Assembly: GCA_031253985.1 (NCBI GenBank)
Contig: JAIRVH010000045.1
Location: 17,711-81,710, forward strand
Reading direction: 5' to 3'
Source: Sphingobacterium sp.
GTDB taxonomy: Bacteria > Bacteroidota > Bacteroidia > Sphingobacteriales > Sphingobacteriaceae
Length of the DNA: 64,000 nucleotides
The notes under the pieces were generated by a model. It saw nothing but the letters and a program-made list of their open reading frames with translations, was not told the DNA's origin and did not search any database. Shown here in pieces: positions 53,806 to 63,400 of the stretch. The first letter of the stretch is position 1. Each line of letters opens with the position of its first letter. Made by a program: the position numbers and the translations under genes.

Positions 53806-54303
53806 ATGGAAAATTTAGAAGTGTGGATGCGCGGGCCCATTGCAGGAATTCCCGATCTGTTGCAGCCTGTTGCACATACACTTTTGCAGGTTGCAGAGGA
53901 TGTTTCAACCTATACTGATCAGCTGTCCCCGCAACAGCTCTGGACAAGACCCTGTGGGAATGCCAGCGTAGGTTTTCACTTACAGCATATCAGTGGGGTG
54001 ATTGATCGCATGTTTACTTATGCTGAAAACAAGCCTCTAACGGACGAACAATTTGATTACCTCCATAGAGAAGGCAAAGAAAATGTCGATATTAGTCCTG
54101 CATCTCTTGTCGAAAACTTACATGAACAGATCAAACAATCTTTGCAAAAATTAACTTTAATCGATCCGGATACGTTGGCCGAGCAACGTTTTTTGGGAAG
54201 AAAGCGCATCCCCACAACATTGATTGGCCTGTTGTTTCATGCTGCCGAACATGCGCAGCGTCATGTGGGCCAATTGCTGGTAACGTCACGCTGCCTCCAA
54301 TAA
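53806..54303 (+). CDS. DinB-family four-helix-bundle protein
   Basis: 165 residues. DinB/YfiT-type pattern: an N-terminal helix (LLQPVAHTLLQVAEDVSTYTDQLS), then LWTRPCGNASVGFHLQHISGVIDRMFTYAE with the first metal-ligand histidine, and the C-terminal HAAEHAQRHVGQLLVTSR with the second and third histidines. Members are metal-dependent thiol transferases or of unknown function. It is convergent with the HxlR gene. Confidence 0.88.
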   Translation: MENLEVWMRGPIAGIPDLLQPVAHTLLQVAEDVSTYTDQLSPQQLWTRPCGNASVGFHLQHISGVIDRMFTYAENKPLTDEQFDYLHREGKENVDISPASLVENLHEQIKQSLQKLTLIDPDTLAEQRFLGRKRIPTTLIGLLFHAAEHAQRHVGQLLVTSRCLQ

Positions 54304-54322
54304 AAATGGGACTATATTAAGG

Positions 54323-54691
54323 TTATTTATTGAATTCTGGAGCTTGTTTTAATTTTTCTCCCCATTTACCCAGTTCTTCGATGATCGGTCTAAGTTGATA
54401 ACCAAGCTCGGTTAGTTCATACATAACACGTGCTGGCACTTCCGCATATACTGTACGTTTTACAACTGCACTATCTTCCAGTTTCCGCAGCTGTAGGGTC
54501 AGCATGCGTTCGGTAATATCGGGTAAACACTTTCTGATCTCCGTATAGCGCAAACTTCCATTGATGAGGTAGCAACATATTGCTAAAGCCCACTGACCGC
54601 CAATTACATTGGCTGCAAACACTTCCGGACAGTCATTTTCGAGTTTCTTTTTGTTCGAAAAATTAGTAGAACTCGCTTTAATTTTAGTCAT
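54323..54691 (-). CDS. HxlR-family winged-helix transcriptional regulator
   Basis: 122 residues from the ATG at 54691 (MTKIKASS); an alternative ATG at 54718 would add nine residues. HxlR pattern: CPEVFAANVIGGQWALAICCYLINGSLRYTEIRKCLPDITERMLTLQLRKLEDSAVVKRTVYAEVPARVMYELTELGYQLRPIIEELGKWG. The conserved N-terminal cysteine (NDCPE) is a candidate redox sensor. Divergent from the quinone-reductase-like gene, which it probably represses. Confidence 0.92.
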   Translation of the reverse strand: MTKIKASSTNFSNKKKLENDCPEVFAANVIGGQWALAICCYLINGSLRYTEIRKCLPDITERMLTLQLRKLEDSAVVKRTVYAEVPARVMYELTELGYQLRPIIEELGKWGEKLKQAPEFNK

Positions 54692-54735
54692 ACACACATT
54701 TTTTATAGTACCTAACATTGGGTTGCCGATGAGCC

Positions 54736-54760
54736 AAAATAGTAATTATGTCGCTATTTT
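54736..54760. promoter_or_regulatory. Candidate HxlR operator in the divergent promoter region
   Basis: Inverted repeat AAAATAG (54736-54742) / CTATTTT (54754-54760), 11 bases apart, between the divergent HxlR and oxidoreductase genes. A second inverted pair, CCACAT (54793-54798) / ATGTGG (54810-54815), lies closer to the oxidoreductase start. Confidence 0.4.
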
Positions 54761-54837
54761 TAAATCACAGTCATGTCGTTTATTAAAACTGCCCACATGA
54801 AATGGCTAGATGTGGTGGCTTGTGCATATATACGTAA

Positions 54838-55377
54838 ATGAAAAAAATGAAAATAGTAATAGTCGTTATTCATCCCAATTTGAAAGTGTCCCAAATGAAT
54901 AAAAGATGGGTCCATGAATTGAAGAAACACCCGGAACTTTATGAGGTCCATGATTTACATCAGTTGTATCCTGATGGTAAAATTGATCGTCTAGCAGAAC
55001 AGCAGCTGATGGAGAAATATGACAAAATTGTATTTCAATTCCCTTTTTACTGGTTTAACTGTCCGCCATTTTTTAAGCAATGGCTGGATGAGGTGCTTAC
55101 CTATGGATGGGCTTATGGTAAGAAGAGTGGTTACAAGCTGGAAGGGAAGAAAATTGCATTGGCAATCTCTGCAGGTATCGATGAACAGGAGTATGGGGCA
55201 TCGGGAAAGTATAAATACCCGATGGAACAATTAACAAGTCCGTTTGAAATTACTTTTGACTATGTTAAAGCGGATTATCAAAAGCCTTTCGTCTTTTATG
55301 GAATAGAAAATGATTCAAGCCCAGAATGGGTAGAACAGGGCGTTGCGGGCTATCTCCGCTTTTTGGAGCAATTGTAA
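54838..55377 (+). CDS. NAD(P)H-dependent oxidoreductase, flavodoxin-like fold (NQO/MdaB/KefF type)
   Basis: 179 residues. The family features are IVVIHPNLKVSQMNKRWVHELKK at the N-terminus, EVHDLHQLYPDG, DKIVFQFPFYWFNCPPFFKQWLDEVLTYGWAYG (the diagnostic quinone-reductase motif), and KKIALAISAGIDEQEYG. Reduces quinones or electrophiles with NAD(P)H, probably induced via the divergent HxlR regulator. The ATG at 54838 is followed six bases on by another in-frame ATG. Confidence 0.92.
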   Translation: MKKMKIVIVVIHPNLKVSQMNKRWVHELKKHPELYEVHDLHQLYPDGKIDRLAEQQLMEKYDKIVFQFPFYWFNCPPFFKQWLDEVLTYGWAYGKKSGYKLEGKKIALAISAGIDEQEYGASGKYKYPMEQLTSPFEITFDYVKADYQKPFVFYGIENDSSPEWVEQGVAGYLRFLEQL

Positions 55378-55456
55378 TTTATCAATAAGCAGGCCGTTAC
55401 CTTTTGATGGGAAAAATGAGAAAGCCCCCTTTTTAGGATGCTTTCTCTTGGCTGTT

Positions 55457-55800
55457 TTACCGAGTTGTATAACCACCATTGGCGAAAATCGTCTGGCCGG
55501 TTATCCACCAGCCATCGGTAACTAGGAACTCAACTAGAGGCGCAATATCTTTTATATCCGTTAGTCCGCCCAATGCTGAAGCAGATTTGTGGTAGGCAGC
55601 AGCATCCGCACTTTCCTGTCCGTAGAAAAATGGCGTATCCATTGGCCCCGGAGCCACAGCTGTAACTGAAATACCTCGTTCACCGAATTCTTTTGATGCC
55701 GCTCTCGTAAAATGCTCTACAGGGGCTTTCAGTCCCTCATAGGTCGAGTAGAACCCTGTATAAGCTGCCAATAGCGAGGTAACCCTAAAAATCAGCGGAC
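55457..55800 (-). pseudogene. Truncated short-chain dehydrogenase/reductase (C-terminal half only)
   Basis: The minus strand encodes the C-terminal part of a classical SDR: VTSLLAAYTGFYSTYEGLKAPVEHF, with catalytic Y and K of YxxxK in S-T-Y-E-G-L-K, then ASKEFGERGISVTAVAPGPMDTPFF and the end VEFLVTDGWWITGQTIFANGGY. The N-terminal cofactor domain (GxxxGxG) is missing. Similarity fades upstream of about 55800, the open frame has only a TTG start, and the two-component operon begins at 55926. About 130 N-terminal residues of a 250-residue protein are lost, so it is a remnant. Confidence 0.8.
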
Positions 55801-55925
55801 AGGATTTGTGAAGAAAAGGGGGCTATGGATTACCGGTCGATTAAATTGTAAATTCGTATACTTGTAAGATTCCAAGGGGAATTCATCATTTTTATAATCC
55901 CGCATAAAAATAAACAGCGTATTAT

Positions 55926-56606
55926 ATGCAGATACTTTTAGTAGAGGACGATCGCCGGATTAGCAGCTTTGTTGTGAAAGGTCTGGAAGAAATGGGGCAT
56001 CAGGTCATTTTAGTTGAATCTGCGGAAGCAGCACGTGAATGGATCAATGCAGATTCTTTGGATATTATTGTACTCGATATCATGCTGCCCGGAATAGATG
56101 GTATCCAGTTTACGAAGATGATCAGGTATCGAAAAAATCATATTCCGATATTGATTTTAAGTGCTTTAGGAGAGATTGAAGATAAGGTCGAGGCCTTGGA
56201 AAGTGGTGCCGATGACTATCTCGTTAAGCCGTTTTCCTTTAAGGAATTGGTGAGTCGTATCAAAGCATTGGTACGCCGTGACAATTATAAAAACGTAGCA
56301 AAGGACAGCAGCGTGGAAATTCGTGATTTAAAAGTGGATCTTGAACGTTATGAAGTCCATAAGAATGGTAAAAATGTCGATCTCTCTCCCAAAGAATTTA
56401 AACTATTCAAGTACCTGATCGAAAATCGAAATAAAACACTCTCACGTACCGCTATCCTGCAGGCCGTTTGGGGAATTGATTTTGATAACAATACGAATGT
56501 CGTGGATGTGTATGTTTCCTACTTAAGGGGGAAGGTAGACGACGGTAGTGAGACGTCTATTATCAAAACAGTCAAAGGCGTCGGTTACATGCTTACAACG
56601 GACTGA
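55926..56606 (+). CDS. OmpR-family response regulator
   Basis: 226 residues. Receiver domain: acidic pair D8/D9, phosphoacceptor D51 (IIVLDIMLPGIDG), K101 (LVKPF). C-terminal winged helix about 130-225, with RDLKVDLERYEVHKNGKNVDLSPKEFKLFKYLIENRN and VVDVYVSYLRGKVD. Its stop is 2 bp before the histidine kinase gene. Together they precede an RND efflux operon and resemble CzcR/CusR-type metal sensors. Three phased direct repeats just upstream of the efflux genes are its candidate binding site. Confidence 0.94.
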   Translation: MQILLVEDDRRISSFVVKGLEEMGHQVILVESAEAAREWINADSLDIIVLDIMLPGIDGIQFTKMIRYRKNHIPILILSALGEIEDKVEALESGADDYLVKPFSFKELVSRIKALVRRDNYKNVAKDSSVEIRDLKVDLERYEVHKNGKNVDLSPKEFKLFKYLIENRNKTLSRTAILQAVWGIDFDNNTNVVDVYVSYLRGKVDDGSETSIIKTVKGVGYMLTTD

Positions 56607-56608
56607 TT

Positions 56609-57955
56609 ATGAATTTAAAGATTCGCCTTACACTCTTTTCTACGCTGGTATTCACCGTCATTTTTGGGCTTGCAACGCTGGTCATCTACTGGATATTTTA
56701 TAATTCTTCTGAACGGCATCTGATCAGTTCCCTCGAAAAAAATGCAAAGATAGCCGGCATTTATTACCTTGAGGCAGATGAACAGAGCCCACTAAAGCAT
56801 CTGGAATCTAAAAATCAATATGAAAGCCTGGTCAAACGTGCCATGGTGGCCGTTTATAATGCCGAAGGAAAAGTAAGTTATGGCGGGATGCGGTTTGATA
56901 GTCAAATTAATAAGGATTTACTGCACCACCTGAAAACAGACAAAACGGTTTATTTTAAAACAGAAGACAGCTTTTATTTTGGGTTGTATTATCCAGATAA
57001 TCAGGGCGATTTTTTTGTGTTTGTCAAAGAGTCGAGCGCAGACTTTGATCATCAATTGAATCGTTTGCTCATTACGCTTGTCTTTGTGTTTCTCGTGGCA
57101 TTGATCAGTATCGCCTTATTGTCGGTTTGGCTGAGTAAATATGCTTATCTCCCCATTCGTAAAGTAATACAGGAAATTCAGCATAAGGATTTAAGCACCA
57201 TTCAGGAACCTCTGACAACTATTAAAACGAAGGACGAATTACAGGATCTTATTGAAAGTTATAATGCGCTCCTCCGGCGGATCAGTGAAAATATGATTAT
57301 TAGAAAGAACTTTGTCAGTTATGTTTCACACGAGTTCCGAACGCCTTTGGCGGGAATCCTGGGCTCCATGGAGGTCTTCGGTACGAAGGTCAGAAGTGAA
57401 GAAGAGTACCATGAATTGGCCGAAACCATTACTGAGCATGTCAATTTTCTGAATCAGCTTATCGGTAATTTTCTATTGCTGACTGAAGATCAGCCCCTGA
57501 AGCGTTCCCTGGAAACCTTTCGCATAGATGAGGTGGTATGGGATCTTGTCCCTAAGTTTTCGAGGTCATTTGCCGTACCCTTAAAAGTGGATATAGAGGT
57601 CGATGAACCGCAATACTTCAATTTTCGGGGCAATAAGATGCTCCTCAGTCTGTCTATTTCCAATCTGATCGAAAATGCACTTAAATATGCAAATGGACAG
57701 GAAGTTGTTGTCCGGATGACCGCTGCAAATGGCAGGCTGTCTTTGCAAATTATAGACCATGGTATTGGTATCCCACAAGCTGAACTGGAGTCTGTGAAAC
57801 AGACTTTCTATCGAGGATCAAACGTCGGTAAAGTGAAGGGAAGTGGCATAGGTTTATCTTTCGCACAGATCGTTTTTAAGGATCAGGGGGTAGACTTTGA
57901 TATCCGTTCAAATGATATGGGTACAACGGTATCGCTATTATTCCCTAAATTCTAA
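56609..57955 (+). CDS. Sensor histidine kinase
   Basis: 448 residues. Two transmembrane segments (about 8-30 and 150-172) flank a periplasmic sensor region. A HAMP-like linker follows, then the H-box FVSYVSHEFRTPLAGI with H241, N-box SISNLIENALKYA, G1 IIDHGIGIPQ, F/G2 YRGSNVGKVKGSGIGLSFAQIV. Co-transcribed with the response regulator. By position it is the sensor for induction of the TolC/CzcBA genes; the signal (metal or other) cannot be read from sequence. Confidence 0.93.
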   Translation: MNLKIRLTLFSTLVFTVIFGLATLVIYWIFYNSSERHLISSLEKNAKIAGIYYLEADEQSPLKHLESKNQYESLVKRAMVAVYNAEGKVSYGGMRFDSQINKDLLHHLKTDKTVYFKTEDSFYFGLYYPDNQGDFFVFVKESSADFDHQLNRLLITLVFVFLVALISIALLSVWLSKYAYLPIRKVIQEIQHKDLSTIQEPLTTIKTKDELQDLIESYNALLRRISENMIIRKNFVSYVSHEFRTPLAGILGSMEVFGTKVRSEEEYHELAETITEHVNFLNQLIGNFLLLTEDQPLKRSLETFRIDEVVWDLVPKFSRSFAVPLKVDIEVDEPQYFNFRGNKMLLSLSISNLIENALKYANGQEVVVRMTAANGRLSLQIIDHGIGIPQAELESVKQTFYRGSNVGKVKGSGIGLSFAQIVFKDQGVDFDIRSNDMGTTVSLLFPKF

Positions 57956-57978
57956 TCATTTTCTAATCTCTTCTAATC
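57950..57978 (+). promoter_or_regulatory. Three phased TTCTAATC direct repeats, candidate response-regulator site
   Basis: TTCTAATC occurs at 57950-57957, 57961-57968 and 57971-57978, spaced 11 and 10 bases, one helical turn apart. The first overlaps the histidine kinase stop. An inverted repeat AACTTTAA (57980-57987) / TTAAAGTT (57994-58001) follows. OmpR-type regulators commonly bind phased direct repeats upstream of the -33 region. Confidence 0.55.
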
Positions 57979-57999
57979 AAACTTTAATTTACCTTAAAG

Positions 58000-58028
58000 T
58001 TGCCTATAATGCTTGTCATTTAGTTTTG
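58000..58028 (+). promoter_or_regulatory. Bacteroidota-type promoter of the RND efflux operon
   Basis: TTG (58000-58002), an 18-base spacer and TAGTTTTG (58021-58028) fit the -33/TAnnTTTG consensus. It lies just after the phased repeats and 18 bp before the GTG start of the TolC gene. Confidence 0.55.
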
Positions 58029-58045
58029 TGGAAATTCAAAATTAA

Positions 58046-59320
58046 GTGAGAAAACTACGTATTACATTATTTTTACTTCTTGGCCTGAATAGCAAGTTAT
58101 TTTCGCAGGAGGCGGCCGAAAACCGTCTGCGAAAGTCAGAGATCGAACAGGTATTCCTCGCTCATAACCTGACCTTAATGGCGCAGCGTTTTCAAATGCA
58201 GCAGGCCGAAGCTGCCGTGCTTCAGGCAAAGCTATGGCCCAATCCAACGATTTCCATCTCCGAAGTCAATCTTTGGAAAAACCCTTCCAGCGAATCCTTC
58301 CCGGCACTGATCGGAAATTATGGCAAGTATCAGCAGGTGGCGATCGAACTGGAACAGACCATCGAAATGGCTGGCAAACGAAAAAAAAGGATACAATTGC
58401 AGCTCCTGGAAAAAGAGAATGCGCGGCTTCAATTTGAAGAATTGCTGCGGAATCTAAAATATGATCTCCGAAGCCAATGTCTCGAATTACAGATCCTGCA
58501 GGAGAAAGAACGGTTATACGGTAATCAGGTCAACATCTTTCAGACATTGGCACAATCCTATCAAAATCAGTGGAAAGAAGGCAATGTAAGTGAGATGGAC
58601 TACCTCAGGATTCAGAGCGAGGCTATCGCATTTGGCAACAAACTGAATGAAATCCAACAGGAAAAAATCACAAAAATGAATGAAGTTGCGCGCTACCTTG
58701 GTGACAAAGGGACCGCACTCACGATATCAGATACGATTGGCATGCCGCATTTTCTCCCGGGGAAAAAACAGGAGTGGAAAATGATGGCCCTCGAGAATCG
58801 AAGTGACTATAAAATCATCCATAACGAATTGAAAAAAAGTGATGCTCAGCTGAAAATAGAAAAGGCCGAACGTATACCAGATTTGCAGGTCTCCATGAAT
58901 TATGACCGCGGCGGAAATATTATGCGCGATTTTATAGGGCTGGGCGTTGCCATGGATCTTCCACTATTTAATCGAAACCAGGGGAATATCAAAATCGCTA
59001 AGCTGGAGATGGAGAAAAATAAAGTGGAAATCGAGCAATTCCGTATCGACATCGAACGCGAGATCGAATTTCTTTCGGAACGGCTCAACAACCTTGAAAC
59101 GAGTTTGAAGACAACGGATATGGGCTTTGACGGTAAATTGGATGTAGCACTTGAACGCTATGTGCGCAATTTCCAGCAGCGGAGACTGACCATCGTTGAA
59201 TTTATAGATTTTATCAATAATTATATGGAAAACAAAGAATCAATATTGGAACGCAGGGCGAAATATCTTCAGTATAAGGAGGAACTGGTCTACTTAATCG
59301 GAAAGGATATTGTCTCATGA
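58046..59320 (+). CDS. TolC-family outer-membrane efflux channel (CzcC-like)
   Basis: 424 residues from a GTG start, with a Sec signal (LLLGLNSKLFSQ). It has the long helical hairpins of outer-membrane efflux factors: LRKSEIEQVFLAHNLTLMAQRFQMQQAEAAVLQAKLWPNPTISISEVN (the CzcC-type 'A...WPNP' motif) and MDLPLFNRNQGNIKIAKLEMEKNKVEIEQFRIDIEREIEFLSERL. It overlaps the start of the adaptor gene by 4 bp (ATGA). Outer-membrane exit channel of the tripartite pump. Confidence 0.92.
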   Translation: MRKLRITLFLLLGLNSKLFSQEAAENRLRKSEIEQVFLAHNLTLMAQRFQMQQAEAAVLQAKLWPNPTISISEVNLWKNPSSESFPALIGNYGKYQQVAIELEQTIEMAGKRKKRIQLQLLEKENARLQFEELLRNLKYDLRSQCLELQILQEKERLYGNQVNIFQTLAQSYQNQWKEGNVSEMDYLRIQSEAIAFGNKLNEIQQEKITKMNEVARYLGDKGTALTISDTIGMPHFLPGKKQEWKMMALENRSDYKIIHNELKKSDAQLKIEKAERIPDLQVSMNYDRGGNIMRDFIGLGVAMDLPLFNRNQGNIKIAKLEMEKNKVEIEQFRIDIEREIEFLSERLNNLETSLKTTDMGFDGKLDVALERYVRNFQQRRLTIVEFIDFINNYMENKESILERRAKYLQYKEELVYLIGKDIVS

Positions 59321-60420
59321 AAAGTAATTTTTTAACGCCATTGACACTATTATCCATTTGTTTATTGTGGAGCTGTCAACCAGCTAAAAACGAAGCGCAA
59401 ACCGCCCCTGCAAAAGGCTTTTGTCTTAGTGCAGACTTTAAAAACCAAATTAAAATTGATTCTATACAGAAGCGGACCGTATTTGAACAGATCGCATTAA
59501 ATGGAGTTATCCAATACGATCAGGATGAACTTGCGGCGCTAAAGAGTCCTATACCCGGTATCGTGCAGTCTGTTTCGGTTAAAATGGGCGACTATGTAGA
59601 AAAAGGACAGATACTGGTATCGCTTAAAGGTACCTCCGTCAATGATTTAGGAAAGGAGTTGCGGGAACTGGAAAATAGCAAGCGGCTGACGGAGAGTAAA
59701 TTGGTGAGCCTGCGCAGCCTGCTGAACGATGGTATGGCTTCCCAACGGGAACTGGAAGAGATGGAGAGTGAATTGAAAGCCGTGCAGATTGGAATCCGCC
59801 ATGTTAAAGCAAACATGAGTTTGCTGAATGGCTCCTCAGAAAATGGTGTTTTTTACATCCGTGCACCCAAAGCGGGTTATATCGTGGATAAAAAGGTGAG
59901 TCCTGGCATGACTGTTGGCGATGACGCCGATTTGCTGTCGGTCAGTAAGCTGAATGAGGTGTGGGTTTCGGTCAATATCTATGCGAATAATTTACCTTTT
60001 GTCAAAAATGGGGCTCCTGTCAAGATCACTACACTGGCTTATAAAGGTGAATCTTTTGACGGCTATATTGATCAGGTAGCCAACTTCTTTGATCCCGAAG
60101 AACGTGTGGTCAAAGCGCGCATAAAGCTGTTGAATAAAGACCTGAGGTTGAAACCGGGGATGAGCGTGGATGTGTTGGTCGAAAAGGTTGTTTCGGGACA
60201 GGAAGAGCGTATGCTGGCAATTCCGAAAGATGCCATTATCCTCCATAACAATCAGAATTTCGTTGTACGCTACAAAAACGACTGCGACCTGTCGGTTCAA
60301 GCTGTTGATATTGCTGCTGAGAATGAAACATATGCTTTTGTCAAATCTGGTGTGGCTGAGGGAGATCAGGTGCTGACCGAAAATGAGCTGATCGTATTTG
60401 ATGAACTGATAAATAAATAG
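59317..60420 (+). CDS. RND efflux periplasmic adaptor (CzcB/CusB-like), lipoprotein
   Basis: 367 residues with lipobox cysteine at residue 20 (LLWSCQPAKN). Membrane-fusion features: the lipoyl half-motifs LKSPIPGIVQSVSVKMGDYVEKGQILVSL and FYIRAPKAGYIVDKKVSPGMTVGDDADLLSVSKLNEVWVSVNI, separated by a helical hairpin, then the beta barrel and a C-terminal MP domain (AIPKDAIILHNNQNFVVRY). No His-rich metal-binding N-terminus is present. Its stop is 1 bp before the permease start. Confidence 0.93.
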   Translation: MKSNFLTPLTLLSICLLWSCQPAKNEAQTAPAKGFCLSADFKNQIKIDSIQKRTVFEQIALNGVIQYDQDELAALKSPIPGIVQSVSVKMGDYVEKGQILVSLKGTSVNDLGKELRELENSKRLTESKLVSLRSLLNDGMASQRELEEMESELKAVQIGIRHVKANMSLLNGSSENGVFYIRAPKAGYIVDKKVSPGMTVGDDADLLSVSKLNEVWVSVNIYANNLPFVKNGAPVKITTLAYKGESFDGYIDQVANFFDPEERVVKARIKLLNKDLRLKPGMSVDVLVEKVVSGQEERMLAIPKDAIILHNNQNFVVRYKNDCDLSVQAVDIAAENETYAFVKSGVAEGDQVLTENELIVFDELINK

Positions 60421-60421
60421 G

Positions 60422-63400
60422 ATGAAGAAAGTTGTACAAAATATTGTTTCATTCTCATTGAAACATTCCTTGGTTGTCCTGTTTTTTACACTGGCATTAT
60501 TGTTCGGAGGGATATACGCTTACCTGCATACGCCGATTGAGGCTTTCCCCGATGTGACCAATACACGGGTCCGGATTATCACGCAGTGGCCCGGGCGTAG
60601 TGCTGAAGAAATAGAAAAGTTCGTTACACTGCCTGTTACCAAAGAAATGAACACCATTCCAAAGAAAACGGATGTTCGTTCGATCTCCTTGTTTGGCTTA
60701 TCGGTTGTGACGATTCAATTTGAGGATGGAGTAGAGGACTTTTATGCCCAGCAATATGCAGGTAATAAAATGCGCTCAATTGAGCTGCCGGAAGGTGCTG
60801 AAAGTTCCATCGAGCCACCATCCGGTGCTACCGGAGAAATTTTTCGCTATGTAGTAAAGAGTAACCTTCCGATTAAAGAAGTCTCTGCCATTCAGGATTG
60901 GGTGATCGAAAGGGAACTTGTTGGTGTACCCGGCGTCGCGGATGTGGTCAGCTTTGGAGGCGAGGAAAAGATCTATGAAATAAAGATCAATCCAACGGAA
61001 CTGGCCAATTATAACCTGTCGCCACTGGATGTTTATGAAGCCGTCTCGCGTTCAAATATCAATGTCGGCGGCGATGTGATCCAGAAAGGAAATCAGGCTT
61101 ATGTTGTGCGTGGAGTGGGATTACTGGATAAGATCGATGATATCGGTAATATTTTGATCAAGGTGGTCGGCAATACACCCATTTTGGTCAAGCATGTAGC
61201 CGAAATCGAACTGGGGGCAAAACCACGGCTTGGACAGGTAGGGCTCAATCAGGAAGATGATCTTGTCCAGGGAATCGTCATTATGCTCAGGGGAGAAAAT
61301 CCGTCCGCTGTGGTCACAAAGCTGAAAGCAAAAATTGAAGAACTGAATCAACGTATTTTACCTGCAGATGTCAGGATTGAACCCGTTATAGATCGCACAA
61401 AACTGGTGAATAATACCGTGCATACGGTTTCTAAAAACCTGATAGAAGGGGTTATACTGGTTTCGATTATTGTCTTTATCTTCCTGAACAACTGGAAGAC
61501 AACCTTTATCGTTGCATCCGTGATTCCATTGGCCTTCCTATTTGCGATTATTTTATTGAAAATACAGGGGCTGCCTGCAAATTTGATTTCCATGGGGGCA
61601 TTGGACTTTGGACTGTTGCTCGAAGGAACGCTGGTGATTGTGGAGACTGTTTTTGTCTCGCTGGAAAGAGAGGCCCATCGGCTCGGGACGGAACGCTTTA
61701 ATAAAATCTCCAAACTAGGGATCATTAAGAAAAGTGCCGGCTCTGTAGCAGGCTATATCTTTTTTGCCTTATTGATCTTAATCGTTGCATTGACTCCTAT
61801 TTTCTCTTTTCAAAAGGTGGAAGGAAAGATGTTCTCACCATTGGCTTTCACGCTAGGTTATGCCTTGTTGGGCTCCCTGATCCTGAGTTTGACCTATGTG
61901 CCTGCCATGTGTAAATACCTCTTGAAAAAGAATATCAAAGAAGATGAAAATAAGATTACCAAGGTCAGCCGCAATGCTATTTTTAAAGGTTTTAAAAAAG
62001 CTTTCGACCATCCAAAATGGACATTGTCAATTTTTGTCGCAGCTTTACTCATCTGTATTTTCCGGTTTAGTCATTACGGTTCAGAGTTTCTTCCCAAACT
62101 GAATGAAGGTGCAATTTATGTCCGCGCTACCTTACCCAATAGTGTCAACCTGGAAGAATCCGTGAAGTTGACCAAAACCATGAAAACAAAACTAATGAAG
62201 CAGTTTGACGAGATTGATTTTATCATGACGCAAACAGGCCGTCCCAATGATGGTACAGATCCAACAGGTTTTTTCAATATCGAATTCAATATTGAACTGA
62301 AACCCGAAGGCGAGTGGAAAAGAAAACTGTCGAAAGAGCAATTGATCGGTCAGATGCGGGATAGCCTACAGACTTTTCCCGGAATAAATTTTGGTTTTAG
62401 CCAGCCGATCCAGGATAATGTAGAGGAGTATGTGGCCGGAGTGAAAAGTCCGTTGGTCATCAAAATTTTTGGTGAGAATTTGCAGGATTTAGAAAATAAG
62501 GCCAATAAGTTTGCCGAATCACTTAAAAAGGTGAATGGGATTACGGACATCAATGTTTTCAAAAATATCGGTTTGCCTGAACTAAGGATTCAGCTGCATG
62601 ATTCAAAAATGGCTAAATATGGTGTTTCGACCAAGGATGTGCAATCTGTGATCGAAATGACGATCGGGGGGCAATCTGTGACACATTTCTATGAAAACGA
62701 GCGCATCTTTGATGTACGTCTCCGCTTCCAAAAATCGTATCGTGACAATCCTGAGAAGATCGGAAATATTATCATTCCGACGATGAATGATCAGAAAGTA
62801 CCGCTGCGGGAAATCGCAACAATAGATTATCATACCGGTCCGGCATTTATTTACAGAGAAGGTAATTCCCGGTATATCGGTGTTGGATTCAATATCGAGG
62901 GTAGAGATCTTGGAAGTACAATTGCCGACGCAAAGAAACAGATCGAAAAAGATGTTAAGCTGCCCAAATCGTATAAGGTCGTGTGGGCCGGAGAATTCGA
63001 AAGCAAGGAACGGGCTACAAAGCAGCTGATGAATGTTGTGCCAATTTCTCTTATTTTGATTTTACTTCTGCTGTATGCCAATTTTGGCAACGTCAAAGAT
63101 ACGCTGATTTCTTCGCTGACACTGGCATTTGCATTTATAGGTGGATTTGTATCCCTGTGGGTTACCGGGACGACATTTGGAATTTCTGCCGGTATCGGAT
63201 TTATTATTCTCTTTGGAGTAGCCACGATTGATGGCATTGTTTTAATAGGGATAATGAAAGAAAATCTGTTGAATAAAATGCGCTTGAAACCCGCTATTTA
63301 TGAAGCTGTAAAAAGCCGGATCCGACCCATTCTAATGATTGCGTTAATGGGGGCAATGGGACTATTGCCGGCTGCACTTTCAAACGGAATGGGATCTGAA

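Noticed and set aside
55457..55771. Functional 104-residue SDR
   Set aside because: Lacks the whole NAD(P)-binding half and a proper start; treated as a pseudogene.
61348..61725. 125-codon minus-strand open frame inside the RND permease
   Set aside because: Shadow of the permease gene; serine/isoleucine-rich antisense translation, no start context.
62851..63237. 128-codon minus-strand open frame inside the RND permease
   Set aside because: Antisense shadow of a transmembrane region of the permease.
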